From UBA2256 sp964453055 (GTDB taxonomy: Bacteria > Spirochaetota > Spirochaetia > Treponematales > Rectinemataceae), in contig CAYVOD010000001.1 of NCBI GenBank assembly GCA_964453055.1, positions 35,081 to 99,080 of the forward strand: a stretch of DNA of 64,000 nt, read 5' to 3'. Both the position numbers and the translations under genes were made by a program. The notes under the pieces are model-generated. The model saw only the letters and a program-made list of their open reading frames with translations, was not told the origin of the DNA and did not search any database. Positions 24,508 through 32,620 of the stretch are shown here, in pieces (positions within the stretch are counted from its first letter, which is position 1; each line of letters starts with the position of its first letter).

Positions 24508-25803
24508 ATGGCAATACTCATAATTTTTATCCTGATGTTTCTGCTCATGTTCCTCGGCATGGATATTTTCGTCTCCATGGCGGTTGCCGGAAGCGCGTAT
24601 CTCTTCGCAACCGGGAACGGTCCTATTTCCATCATTTCCAACAACATGGTCAACGGACTTTCCAACATGTCGCTTCTCTGCATTCCTTTCTTCATACTGG
24701 TCGGCGAGCTGATGAACGTATCCGGCATGACAGACAAGACCTTGAAATTCGCGCTCTTTTTCATCGGAAAGATCAAAGGAGGCTTGGCCCACGCCTGCAT
24801 CATCGTCAACGTAATATTTTCACTGGTCTCGGGCTCGGGCCCGGCCGACGCCGCCGCCATATCTCCAATTCTGCTTCCCCAGATGAAGAAGCAAGGATAC
24901 GACGAGGATTTTTCGGCGGCGCTCAACGCCGCAGCCGCCGTGCTCGGACCGATAATCCCACCCGGCATACCGATGGTCTTCCTAGCGCTGATCACCAATC
25001 TGTCGATCGGCCGGCTATTCCTGGGAGCCATGATCCCCGGCTTGATCATGGCAGGCTTTCTGCATCTTCTCGTTATCCTGAAGATCCGCAAGATGAACCT
25101 GTTGCCCACCGACGAATACCGCATGACGTGGAAGGGTTTCTGGACGGTGCTGCGCGAATCCTTCCTTTCGCTGATGGCCCCGGTCATCATAATCGCCGGC
25201 GTATTCACGGGGATAGCGACCATTACGGAAATCGCGATCCTCGCCTCCGCGTATGTGCTTTTCGTAGGGGTTTTCGTTTACAAAAAAATCACGATCAAGA
25301 ACCTGTTCGAGGTATTCAAGAAGACGGCTCAATTCTCGGCAACGATTATGGCACTGTTCGCGGTGGCGGGCATCTTCTCCTATCTGATCGCTGTCGAGGG
25401 TCTGGGCAAAGCCTTGGAACAGCTCGTCCTACAATTCAATCCGTCACCGTTCGTGTTCCTTGTCTTAGTGAATATTTTCTTCCTGTTTCTGGGAATGATC
25501 ATGGACGCGGTCCCGGCCATGCTGATTTTCTGCCCCATGCTACTCCCCATCGCCACGAAGCTCGGCATCGACCCGACTCATTTCGGGATAGTAATCATAA
25601 GCAATCTCATGATCGGGCTTCTGACTCCCCCCGTCGGCGGTCTTCTTTTCATCGAGTCAAAATTGTCGGGTCTCTCATTCGAGCGGATAGCGCGGGCTTC
25701 GCTGCCCTTCGTAGGCGTTCTGCTGCTGTCACTGATCGTAATCACCTACGTGCCCTGGGTAGTGACGTGGCTGCCGAACCTGGTTTTCGGAGTAGCGAGG
25801 TAA
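24508..25803 (+). CDS. dctM: TRAP transporter large permease (DctM type)
   Basis: This 431-residue inner-membrane protein is the translocating subunit of a TRAP transporter. About a dozen hydrophobic segments run through it, with the family motifs 'GNGPISIISNNMVNGLSNMSLLCIPFFILVGELM' (in parts, near residues 35-68), 'GSGPADAAAISPILLPQM' (near 110-128) and 'NLMIGLLTPPVGGLLF' near 365-385. The ATG at 24508 has GGAAG 6 nt upstream; an in-frame GTG at 24427 lies in the hairpin region and is less likely. It precedes the small subunit, the reverse of the more common order Q before M. Confidence 0.92.
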   Translation: MAILIIFILMFLLMFLGMDIFVSMAVAGSAYLFATGNGPISIISNNMVNGLSNMSLLCIPFFILVGELMNVSGMTDKTLKFALFFIGKIKGGLAHACIIVNVIFSLVSGSGPADAAAISPILLPQMKKQGYDEDFSAALNAAAAVLGPIIPPGIPMVFLALITNLSIGRLFLGAMIPGLIMAGFLHLLVILKIRKMNLLPTDEYRMTWKGFWTVLRESFLSLMAPVIIIAGVFTGIATITEIAILASAYVLFVGVFVYKKITIKNLFEVFKKTAQFSATIMALFAVAGIFSYLIAVEGLGKALEQLVLQFNPSPFVFLVLVNIFFLFLGMIMDAVPAMLIFCPMLLPIATKLGIDPTHFGIVIISNLMIGLLTPPVGGLLFIESKLSGLSFERIARASLPFVGVLLLSLIVITYVPWVVTWLPNLVFGVAR

Positions 25804-25807
25804 TATC

Positions 25808-26308
25808 GTGAAAAAAGCATTTGACAAGATCGCGCAACTTCAACTATTCGTCGCGAGCGTGCTGTTCTTCGTTATTTTCCTGGTAAATATGCTGGAAATC
25901 GTCGGCCGCTCGGCGTTCAACCATTCCTTCCTCTGGGTATCCGATTTCAGCGTCATCTGCGTCGTCTGGATGATCTGTCTCGCCATGGCGGCATGCATCC
26001 ACTACAAGGAACATCTGTTCATGGACTTTCTCGCCCGCAAGCTTCCGACTAAACTGAGGCAGGGTTTGAATATCGTGATTTCATCGATCAGCTTCGCTTT
26101 TTTCGTGATGCTTTTTCTCACCGGCCTTCGTACCGCAGCGACCAAGGCTTCGCTTATCTTCCCATCGATACAATGGTCGATGGTATGGTCCTTCGCAGCG
26201 CTTCCGGTATTCGCGTTTTTCTCGGCGCTCTTCATGGTCCCGAGATTGATCGATCTTTTCAAGGGAAAGGATCCGCATGAGGGCGTCGAACTGGAGTCAA
26301 TTTTTTAA
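25808..26308 (+). CDS. dctQ: TRAP transporter small permease (DctQ type)
   Basis: This 166-residue protein has four predicted membrane helices (about residues 12-32, 45-63, 85-105 and 125-145) and the DctQ pattern 'EIVGRSAFNHSFLWVSDFSVICVVWMICLAMAACIHYKEHLFMDF' read in parts over 31-75. It stabilises or completes the large permease. Translation starts at GTG 25808, 4 nt after dctM, behind GAGG. Its 3' end overlaps an in-frame-unrelated upstream start for the cupin gene. Confidence 0.88.
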   Translation: MKKAFDKIAQLQLFVASVLFFVIFLVNMLEIVGRSAFNHSFLWVSDFSVICVVWMICLAMAACIHYKEHLFMDFLARKLPTKLRQGLNIVISSISFAFFVMLFLTGLRTAATKASLIFPSIQWSMVWSFAALPVFAFFSALFMVPRLIDLFKGKDPHEGVELESIF

Positions 26309-26321
26309 GCGGGCGGCCGGT

Positions 26322-26654
26322 ATGAAGATTGTTGTCAACGAATCGGAAGTGGTTCCCGTCAAGTTGGGCGATTATGACTATACTCCCCTACTCTCCGCGG
26401 AGAACGGCTGCCTGGCAGGATGCAGCGCCGGCCTGCTTCTTTATACCCAGGAGGAATTTCGCCAAGGCGGAGTCCACGAGGATCAAGAAGGATTTTTCGT
26501 CCTCGAAGGAAGCGGCAGCGCGCTTATAGGAGAAAGCGAGTTTCCGCTCTCCCCGGGCTCTTGTTTCTTCGTTCCGCCGGGATCGTATCATTCGATCAAA
26601 AAGAATCCGGAATGCGAGCACATCAAGTTATTTTTCTTCCACGCGGCGGTTTGA
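26322..26654 (+). CDS. Cupin-domain protein
   Basis: A 110-residue single-domain cupin. Motif one reads 'GGVHEDQEGFFVLEGSG' (near residues 50-66) with one His and an Asp where a second His often lies, and motif two reads 'PGSCFFVPPGSYHSI' (near 79-93). These beta-barrel proteins may bind a metal and act as sugar isomerases, lyases or sensors; the exact role here is not readable. I take the ATG at 26322, although a start at 26277 inside dctQ is possible; neither has a strong ribosome site. It lies between the TRAP genes and the SIS gene and is presumably part of the same pathway. Confidence 0.78.
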   Translation: MKIVVNESEVVPVKLGDYDYTPLLSAENGCLAGCSAGLLLYTQEEFRQGGVHEDQEGFFVLEGSGSALIGESEFPLSPGSCFFVPPGSYHSIKKNPECEHIKLFFFHAAV

Positions 26655-26697
26655 CGGTTTTTAGGCCGCCGCGCATCACACTCACAAGGATGCGACT

Positions 26698-27459
26698 ATG
26701 AACAAGGAGATCGAGCAGTACAAAACGGTTATCGCTTCGTTGTTCGGGGAAATCACTACCGAGGACGCGGCGGTTAAGAAAGCGGCGGCGGCAATCGGCG
26801 AGTCGATCATGAAGGACAAGGTTGTCCATGTCATCGGCCCCGGCGGGCACTCCAATATGGCGGTGGAAGAAATGTTTTCCCGCGCCGGAGGATTCGCCTG
26901 CATGAACGCGATACTGGATCCGGGGACCAACCTCAGCCACGGCGGCTTCAGGTCCCTCAAGGTCGAGCGGGTTCCTGGCTATGCCAACGCGGTGTTGAGC
27001 TCCTACGGCGTCGGCAAGACTCCCGACGAGGTTCTTATCATCGTCAACGCATACGGGATCAACGCGATGACGATAGACTGCGCCCTGTACGCAAAAAAGC
27101 TAGGCGTGAAGACCATAGCCATCACTTCCACTTCCTTCGCGGACAAGATCCCGAAGGATCATCCCTCGCGGCATCCCACAGGAGCCAACCTCTACCAGTC
27201 CGTCGACATTTTCATCAACAACCATCTGCCGTACGGCGACGCGATACTCTCGGTGGAAGGCTGCGAGCAGAACGTCGGGCCTACCTCCACCTTTTGCAAT
27301 TGCTTCACGGTCAATTTCCTCATCGTGGAGACTTGCAAGTATCTCGTATCGAAAGGGTATACGCCCCCCATTTTCCGGAGCGGAAACTTGCCCGGCGGAG
27401 ACGAGTACAACAAGAGCCTTCTGGAAAAATACACTGGAAGGGCGATTTTGCTTTTCTGA
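26698..27459 (+). CDS. SIS-domain phosphosugar-binding protein
   Basis: This 253-residue protein carries one SIS domain of the kind found in sugar-phosphate isomerases. 'VHVIGPGGHSNMAVEEMFSRAGGF' (parts of residues 42-65), 'TPDEVLIIVNAYGINAMTIDCALYAKKLGVKTIAITS' (parts of 101-140) and the Glu-Gln near 'EGCEQNVGPTS' fit the SIS_2 group, whose members are annotated as sugar isomerase domain proteins. It could isomerise or deaminate the product of the NagA-like enzyme, taking the place of NagB, which is absent (inference). AAGGA lies 7-8 nt before the ATG. It closes the operon. Confidence 0.82.
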   Translation: MNKEIEQYKTVIASLFGEITTEDAAVKKAAAAIGESIMKDKVVHVIGPGGHSNMAVEEMFSRAGGFACMNAILDPGTNLSHGGFRSLKVERVPGYANAVLSSYGVGKTPDEVLIIVNAYGINAMTIDCALYAKKLGVKTIAITSTSFADKIPKDHPSRHPTGANLYQSVDIFINNHLPYGDAILSVEGCEQNVGPTSTFCNCFTVNFLIVETCKYLVSKGYTPPIFRSGNLPGGDEYNKSLLEKYTGRAILLF

Positions 27460-27506
27460 AACCGCCGTTCGATTTATGGCTTGCCGCTGCCTGATTTAAG
27501 CCGGAG

Positions 27507-27554
27507 CCGCGGAGTCAAGACCAAAAGCGCTGCCTTTTGGGCTTGACTCCGCGG
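27507..27554 (+). other. Long hairpin between convergent genes, no T tract
   Basis: A 21-bp stem with one mismatch (27507-27527 with 27534-27554) and a 6-nt loop lies between the SIS gene (plus) and the LysM gene (minus). Neither strand has a T run after it. It may end the TRAP operon transcript or block readthrough from both sides. Confidence 0.7.
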
Positions 27555-27589
27555 CGGCGAAAAAGAAATTGGAGGAAATCGCTGTTCTT

Positions 27590-28588
27590 TCAGTCCCTTG
27601 GAGCCAAGGCAGGGTCTATCGGCTGGCCGTTCCTGAACACGAAGAAATAGGCGATCGGGGATCCATCCTTGGCATCCAATCCGATCCTGCCGATTTCCTT
27701 CCCGGAGCCCACTTGGTCACCGGTTTTAACGTTAAGAGTCTCGTTGCCGCCGTAGACATAGACATAGCCTGACTTGGCTTGAACGAAGACTACCTGGTTA
27801 AAACCCCTCGATGGCCCGGCGGAAACGACGGTACCCGAAGCGATCGTCCTTGCTGATTCCCCAGGGGCCACCTTGAACATGATCCCTTCGAGCTTGCCGT
27901 CCAGGTACATGGCCTGCCCTTTTGCGGGCCATACGAGATTGGGATCCACGGTTTTATTCTGGGTCTTGACCGGATCGGGCATGGGCACGGCCGGTTGAGA
28001 CTGGGCGGAGACCGAGGCCGGCTGCGGAGGCAATGTCGTGTTCGGCACCAGGGAGGGCTGGGTTGTCGGTACGGCCAGTGTGGTTCCAGGCGTCGCGATT
28101 GTCGCGGGCGATGGTGACGAAGCATTTGGAGAGGCATCGCCCGGCTTGTCTTGGGCATCGGCCTTGGCGGCAGTCGCCTGGGGAGGGGGAATCAGGTTGC
28201 CGTCGACGATCGATCCTTCCCTGTTGCCGGGAATGACGAGGATATCGTCGACTTTCAGGATATAAGAGCTATTAAGCTTGTTCGCCGAGAGCAGTTCCTG
28301 CAGGCTTATGCCATACTGTCGCGCTATCCCGTAGAGGGTCTCGCCCTTGGCCACCCTGTGGACCGACGGAATTATGAGCACGGTGCCGATCTTCATCTTA
28401 GTCGGATCGGTGATATTGTTGGCCGCGGCCAAGGCTTCATAGGGAACATTGTACTTTCGCGAAATCGAATAGAGGGTTTCGCCTTTAGCAAGGATATGGC
28501 TGGCCGCCTTCCCTTCAGCCGCGGCGAGAAGGGTGGCGGTGAATAGGAAAAACACTGCCGTTATGCATAATTTTGCGCGTCGTTTCAT
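27590..28588 (-). CDS. Secreted LysM protein with degenerate LytM/M23 domain
   Basis: The 332-residue protein has a signal peptide (hydrophobic residues 8-23), two LysM peptidoglycan-binding domains (about 31-74 and 77-120), a Pro/Thr/Ala-rich linker to about 215 and a C-terminal M23-type fold. The catalytic zinc residues of M23 peptidases are not where they should be: 'SGYVYVYGG' replaces the His-Gly and Tyr-Ala-His motifs and 'YFFVFRNG' the final His-x-His strand. It therefore resembles amidase activators such as NlpD/EnvC more than an active endopeptidase (inference). The ATG at 28588 begins the signal peptide; an upstream in-frame extension to 28744 looks non-coding. Confidence 0.85.
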   Translation of the reverse strand: MKRRAKLCITAVFFLFTATLLAAAEGKAASHILAKGETLYSISRKYNVPYEALAAANNITDPTKMKIGTVLIIPSVHRVAKGETLYGIARQYGISLQELLSANKLNSSYILKVDDILVIPGNREGSIVDGNLIPPPQATAAKADAQDKPGDASPNASSPSPATIATPGTTLAVPTTQPSLVPNTTLPPQPASVSAQSQPAVPMPDPVKTQNKTVDPNLVWPAKGQAMYLDGKLEGIMFKVAPGESARTIASGTVVSAGPSRGFNQVVFVQAKSGYVYVYGGNETLNVKTGDQVGSGKEIGRIGLDAKDGSPIAYFFVFRNGQPIDPALAPRD

Positions 28589-28812
28589 ATGTCTTTTCGG
28601 TTTATCGGCAAAAACATAGTGACAATTGAGGATAATCCTGTCCCTGCCCGGCTTATTCGTCAGCGCCGGCTCCGACACCGTGCTGGGGGGATGCGGCCGG
28701 CTCCTATTGATGGTTAGCCTCGACTCGGACAGCGGCTTCCGCAAGCTATCCCTTTTCTTTTTGGCGCTAAACGGATAGTATTAACTATATTTAGCTTAGG
28801 AGATCAGGAACG

Positions 28813-30471
28813 ATGCTGGAACGCTCCCCCCTGCACAACGCGAGGTTCGCTTATATTCCTAAAATGCCCGAAATCCTCGGATCCTCTCTCGCCGCGATCG
28901 AAGCCGTTCCGGTATCGGTGGTGGAACCCGAACGGGACAGGGATACGCTGAAGAAAATATTCTCTCACAGTTACGGTAAGCCTGCGATACGATTCAGCGC
29001 CGGCAGCAACCCTTCCTCCCGCAGGGCGATGATCCTGGGCGTTCTCCTTTCCGGAGGCCCTGCACCCGGAGGGCATAATGTCATTGCCGGGCTTTTCGAC
29101 GGCTTGAAAAAAGCCTCCCCCGATTCCAGGCTTATAGGCTTCAAAGGCGGCCCCGGGGGGTTGGTGGATGACAAATTCCAGGAGATCGATGCCGCGCTGG
29201 TAGATTCCTACAGGAATACCGGCGGATTCGACATGATAGGCTCGGGCAGGACCAAGATCGAGAGTCCCGAACAGTTCGCCAAGGCATTGGCCGTATCCCT
29301 TGAACATAAACTGGACGCCCTGGTGGTTGTCGGCGGGGACGACTCCAACACCAACGCGGCTCTCCTGGCTGAATATTTCGCTTCCCATGGCGCGGACATC
29401 GCCGTGGTGGGAGTTCCGAAAACCATAGACGGAGACCTCAAGAACGAATGGATAGAGGCGTCCTTCGGCTTCGACACCGCGACCAAGGTATATTCAGAAC
29501 TGATCGGCAATATCTGCCGGGACGCCCCCTCTGGAAGAAAATACTGGCATTTTATCAGGCTGATGGGCCGTTCGGCATCCCATATCGCCCTTGAATGCGC
29601 CTTGCAGACAAGGCCAAACGTGGCCCTGATCTCGGAGGAGGTCGAGGCCAAGAAAACAAGCCTATCGGCCATTGTGGGAACGATAGCCGATTCGGTCGCC
29701 GCCCGGGCCGCCGTAGGCGAAAATTTCGGCGTCGTCCTCATCCCCGAAGGTCTTATAGAGTTCATTCCCGAGATGAAGGTTCTGATAGCGAGCATCAACG
29801 AATCCCTCGCCAAGGAGGCCGAAGTCTTTAAGGCCCTGCCCTCACTGGAAGCCCAGATAGGATTTATCGCCGAGCGCCTTCCAGGGCTTTCCAGGGCTCT
29901 TTTCCTCTCCCTTCCCTCGGATATCCGCGCGCAGCTTTGCTGGGACAGGGATCCCCACGGCAATGTCCAGGTTTCACGGATCGAAACCGAAAAGCTCCTG
30001 GTAGCTATGGTCAGGGAAAGGCTTGCCTCGATGCAGGCCGAGGGCAGGTACAAGGGCAAGTTCGACTATCAGACTCATTTCATGGGCTACGAGGGCAGGT
30101 GCGCCTTTCCGACTAACTTCGACGCGGATTACTGCTACTCCTTAGGTTTTACCGCGTTTCTCTTGGCCCTCAACGGGCTTTCGGGCTATATCGCTTCGAT
30201 ACGAAAGCTCGCAGCTCCCGCCTCGGAGTGGATACCCGGAGGCATACCGCTGGTTTCCATGATGAATATCGAACGCCGCCATGGCGCGGACAAGCCAGTG
30301 ATCCAGAAAGCCCTGGTCGAGCTCGAGGGCGAGGCGTTCAAGCATTTCGCCTCGCAGCGGGAAGACTGGTCGAAATCTTCGGATTACCGCTTGCCGGGAA
30401 GCATCCAGTACTTCGGCCCGCCCGCCGTGACGGATATGCCGAGCATCCTGCTGCAGATAGAAGGAAAATGA
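28813..30471 (+). CDS. pfp: Diphosphate--fructose-6-phosphate 1-phosphotransferase (PPi-PFK)
   Basis: This enzyme phosphorylates fructose-6-phosphate with pyrophosphate and works reversibly in glycolysis. The 552 residues fit the long PFK group. 'LLSGGPAPGGHNV' (79-91), 'VVVGGDDSNTNA' (171-182) and 'VPKTIDGDL' (201-209) mark the active site; the second Asp in GGDDS, where ATP enzymes have Gly, is the known mark of PPi use. The ATG follows GGAG by about 10 nt. AT-rich sequence with a TATATT element (28786-28791) precedes it and may hold the operon promoter. It leads pfp-lolA-rodZ-rimO-uvrD, all in one direction with gaps of 4-19 nt or an overlap. Confidence 0.95.
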   Translation: MLERSPLHNARFAYIPKMPEILGSSLAAIEAVPVSVVEPERDRDTLKKIFSHSYGKPAIRFSAGSNPSSRRAMILGVLLSGGPAPGGHNVIAGLFDGLKKASPDSRLIGFKGGPGGLVDDKFQEIDAALVDSYRNTGGFDMIGSGRTKIESPEQFAKALAVSLEHKLDALVVVGGDDSNTNAALLAEYFASHGADIAVVGVPKTIDGDLKNEWIEASFGFDTATKVYSELIGNICRDAPSGRKYWHFIRLMGRSASHIALECALQTRPNVALISEEVEAKKTSLSAIVGTIADSVAARAAVGENFGVVLIPEGLIEFIPEMKVLIASINESLAKEAEVFKALPSLEAQIGFIAERLPGLSRALFLSLPSDIRAQLCWDRDPHGNVQVSRIETEKLLVAMVRERLASMQAEGRYKGKFDYQTHFMGYEGRCAFPTNFDADYCYSLGFTAFLLALNGLSGYIASIRKLAAPASEWIPGGIPLVSMMNIERRHGADKPVIQKALVELEGEAFKHFASQREDWSKSSDYRLPGSIQYFGPPAVTDMPSILLQIEGK

Positions 30472-30475
30472 GCGT

Positions 30476-31153
30476 ATGAAGAGAAGATTATTCCTAATTT
30501 CGACGCTGTTCGTTTGCGCCATGGCAGTCTTCGCTCAGGATATAGCCACGGCTGAGCAATTTTTCGCCAAGGTGTCGGATCGCTACGCGGAAATTTACGA
30601 TTACGAAGCGGCCATACAGATTAGTTCCAGCGGCCAGATAATGAAGGGCAAGCTTTTCTTCAAGTCGCCCTCCCTTCTCAGGATCGATTTTACCCAGCCC
30701 GCGGACCAGGTGATCGTTTTCGACGGAGAGCGATTGGTTGTCTACATACCCCAATACAGGGCTGTGCTTCAGCAGGAAACGGGAAGCGCCGGGCTGGGCG
30801 CCGCCTCGGTCGCCCTCGCTTCCAGGGAGGGGCTTTCCATGATGAAGCGCAACTATACCATAGCCTGGGAAAAATCCCCGCCCCAGGCCGAACCCCTCGA
30901 CGGGACTTCGGGTGAGATGGTCCAACGGCTCATGCTGACCAGAAAAACCGTCTCCGAGGGTTTCAAGACCGTGCGGATATCGGTTTCGGAATCCAGTCTT
31001 CTCATGCTGCGTTTGGAAGGGTGGACTGTGGCGAACGAAAAAATTTCCTTCGATCTTTCGTCCATGAAGCTGAATCAAAATATTCCAGCGACTAGGTTTC
31101 TATACGACGCGCCAGCCAGCGCGAACGTATACAATAATTTCCTTTTTCAATAG
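30476..31153 (+). CDS. lolA: Outer-membrane lipoprotein carrier protein LolA-like
   Basis: LolA carries lipoproteins through the periplasm to the outer membrane. The 225-residue protein has a signal peptide (cleavage likely after Ala20), then the LolA half-barrel with 'IYDYEAAIQISSSGQIMKGKLFFKSPSLLRIDFTQPADQVIVFDGERLVVYIPQYRAVLQQ' read in parts across 40-102, which is the typical alternation of strand pairs, including 'P-x-x-x-R-I/W-x-F'. Similarity at the C-terminal half is weaker. Its presence argues for a two-membrane envelope, in line with the several lipoproteins in this window. It starts 4 nt after pfp. Confidence 0.82.
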   Translation: MKRRLFLISTLFVCAMAVFAQDIATAEQFFAKVSDRYAEIYDYEAAIQISSSGQIMKGKLFFKSPSLLRIDFTQPADQVIVFDGERLVVYIPQYRAVLQQETGSAGLGAASVALASREGLSMMKRNYTIAWEKSPPQAEPLDGTSGEMVQRLMLTRKTVSEGFKTVRISVSESSLLMLRLEGWTVANEKISFDLSSMKLNQNIPATRFLYDAPASANVYNNFLFQ

Positions 31154-31172
31154 GGCGAGGTGAGATAGGCGA

Positions 31173-32612
31173 ATGGCGAAGATCGGTTCGGTTTTGCAGG
31201 AAACTCGACTCTCCAAGGGCCTTACGCTAGATAGCATAGCGGACGAGACTAATATCAGCGTCCGTTTCCTTTCCAAGCTCGAGAACGACGATTTCACGGG
31301 ATTTCCCGGCGAACCGTATATCATAGGCTTTATCAGGAATTATGCCGATTATCTGGGCCTCGAGGCCGAAGCGCTGGTGGCCCGATACAGATCCAGGGGG
31401 ATGGCCCAGGAGCCGGCGCCGGGGGGCTTGCCCGCCGGGGGGGCAGGCGATGGTCCAGCGGAGCGGGCTCCGGGCACGAGTGCCCCGGCGCCGGCCGCTG
31501 AAGCGGAAAAGCCTAGCCCCGCCTCGGTATTGGGGACGGCGCAGGCGGAAACGACGCAGGCGGGGTCTGGCGATGTGGCGGATAAAGCGAAAAATGCCGG
31601 GGAACCGGACGCTTCGAATAAGCCTAAAACTCGCAAAGCGGCGCGAAAAAAGCTCGGATCTCAGGAAGCTTCAACGCCACGGAAGGATACTGTCCCCTCT
31701 TCCGGGAATACAGCGGAAAAGAATGAAAAACCCTCGGTCCAGCTTTCGCGGAAAACCGTGCGCGAAACCGGGCAAAGCGTTTCGGGACCTTCGCTTCCTC
31801 CCCTGCGGACAATCGTTCTGGGGGGCCTCGTCATTCTCATCATCGGCGCGGCTGTCGTGTGGATATTCGTCGGCGGAAAGCTCAAGGGAAGCCTCGCGGA
31901 CAAAGACGAGGCGCCGGCGGCCACGGAGTACAAGGTGGAAGGCGGGGATTTCCAGAAACGCCTCTACCCTGGGGACAGCCTCCTTGTCCCCTTCAACGAG
32001 GACGTGTATAGGATCAGCCTGAAAGAGATTGGCGAGACCGTCATACTGGAAACCCCCTTCGGCGCCAAAGAACTCCGCCTGGGCGATTCGGCCGAACTCG
32101 ACCCCGACGCCGACGAAGCGCCCGATATTCTCGTGGCTGTCGATGATTTCCAAAAGGATCGCCCATCCTCCGGCGCCCTGCTCAGGGTGAGTTTCTCCGG
32201 CATCGGCTCGGTCGAACCCGAAGCTTCCGGCGAAGTTACGGTACCCAAGGAACCCGTTGCGCCGCCGATCGCGAAATCCCAGGACTTCGTGATCTTGCGC
32301 TCGACCAGGGGACCCTACCCCTTCATCGCCCAGGTGAGTTTCCGGGGTAATTGCCTTTTCCGTTACGAAGCGGACCGCAAGGAATGGGTTGAGAAGTATT
32401 ACACTAAGGGTGAGAGCATCAATATCAATGTCACCAACGCCCTCACCCTATGGAGCTCCAACGCCCAGGCCGTGAAGCTCACCATCCAGGCCTCGGGGGG
32501 CAGAAGCGTCGATCTGGAAATCGGCGATCCAGGCGAGATAGCGGTAAAGCGGCTGTCATGGTCCAAGGCAGACAGCGCGACCTGGACCCTCGCTTCATCA
32601 GAACTCGACTGA
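31173..32612 (+). CDS. rodZ: RodZ-like cell-shape protein (HTH, one TM, DUF4115)
   Basis: RodZ links the MreB cytoskeleton to the envelope. The 479-residue protein has an N-terminal helix-turn-helix of the RodZ/HTH_25 type (about 3-70, 'GSVLQETRLSKGLTLDSIADETNISVRFLSKLENDDFTGFPGEPYIIGFIRNYADYLGL' read in parts), a long Ala/Pro/Lys-rich cytoplasmic linker (75-205), one membrane helix (212-234) and a periplasmic DUF4115-like C-terminus in which two beta-rich parts can be seen. It is longer than E. coli RodZ because of the linker. 19 nt separate it from lolA and 8 nt from rimO. Confidence 0.88.
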   Translation: MAKIGSVLQETRLSKGLTLDSIADETNISVRFLSKLENDDFTGFPGEPYIIGFIRNYADYLGLEAEALVARYRSRGMAQEPAPGGLPAGGAGDGPAERAPGTSAPAPAAEAEKPSPASVLGTAQAETTQAGSGDVADKAKNAGEPDASNKPKTRKAARKKLGSQEASTPRKDTVPSSGNTAEKNEKPSVQLSRKTVRETGQSVSGPSLPPLRTIVLGGLVILIIGAAVVWIFVGGKLKGSLADKDEAPAATEYKVEGGDFQKRLYPGDSLLVPFNEDVYRISLKEIGETVILETPFGAKELRLGDSAELDPDADEAPDILVAVDDFQKDRPSSGALLRVSFSGIGSVEPEASGEVTVPKEPVAPPIAKSQDFVILRSTRGPYPFIAQVSFRGNCLFRYEADRKEWVEKYYTKGESININVTNALTLWSSNAQAVKLTIQASGGRSVDLEIGDPGEIAVKRLSWSKADSATWTLASSELD

Positions 32613-32620
32613 GGTTAACC

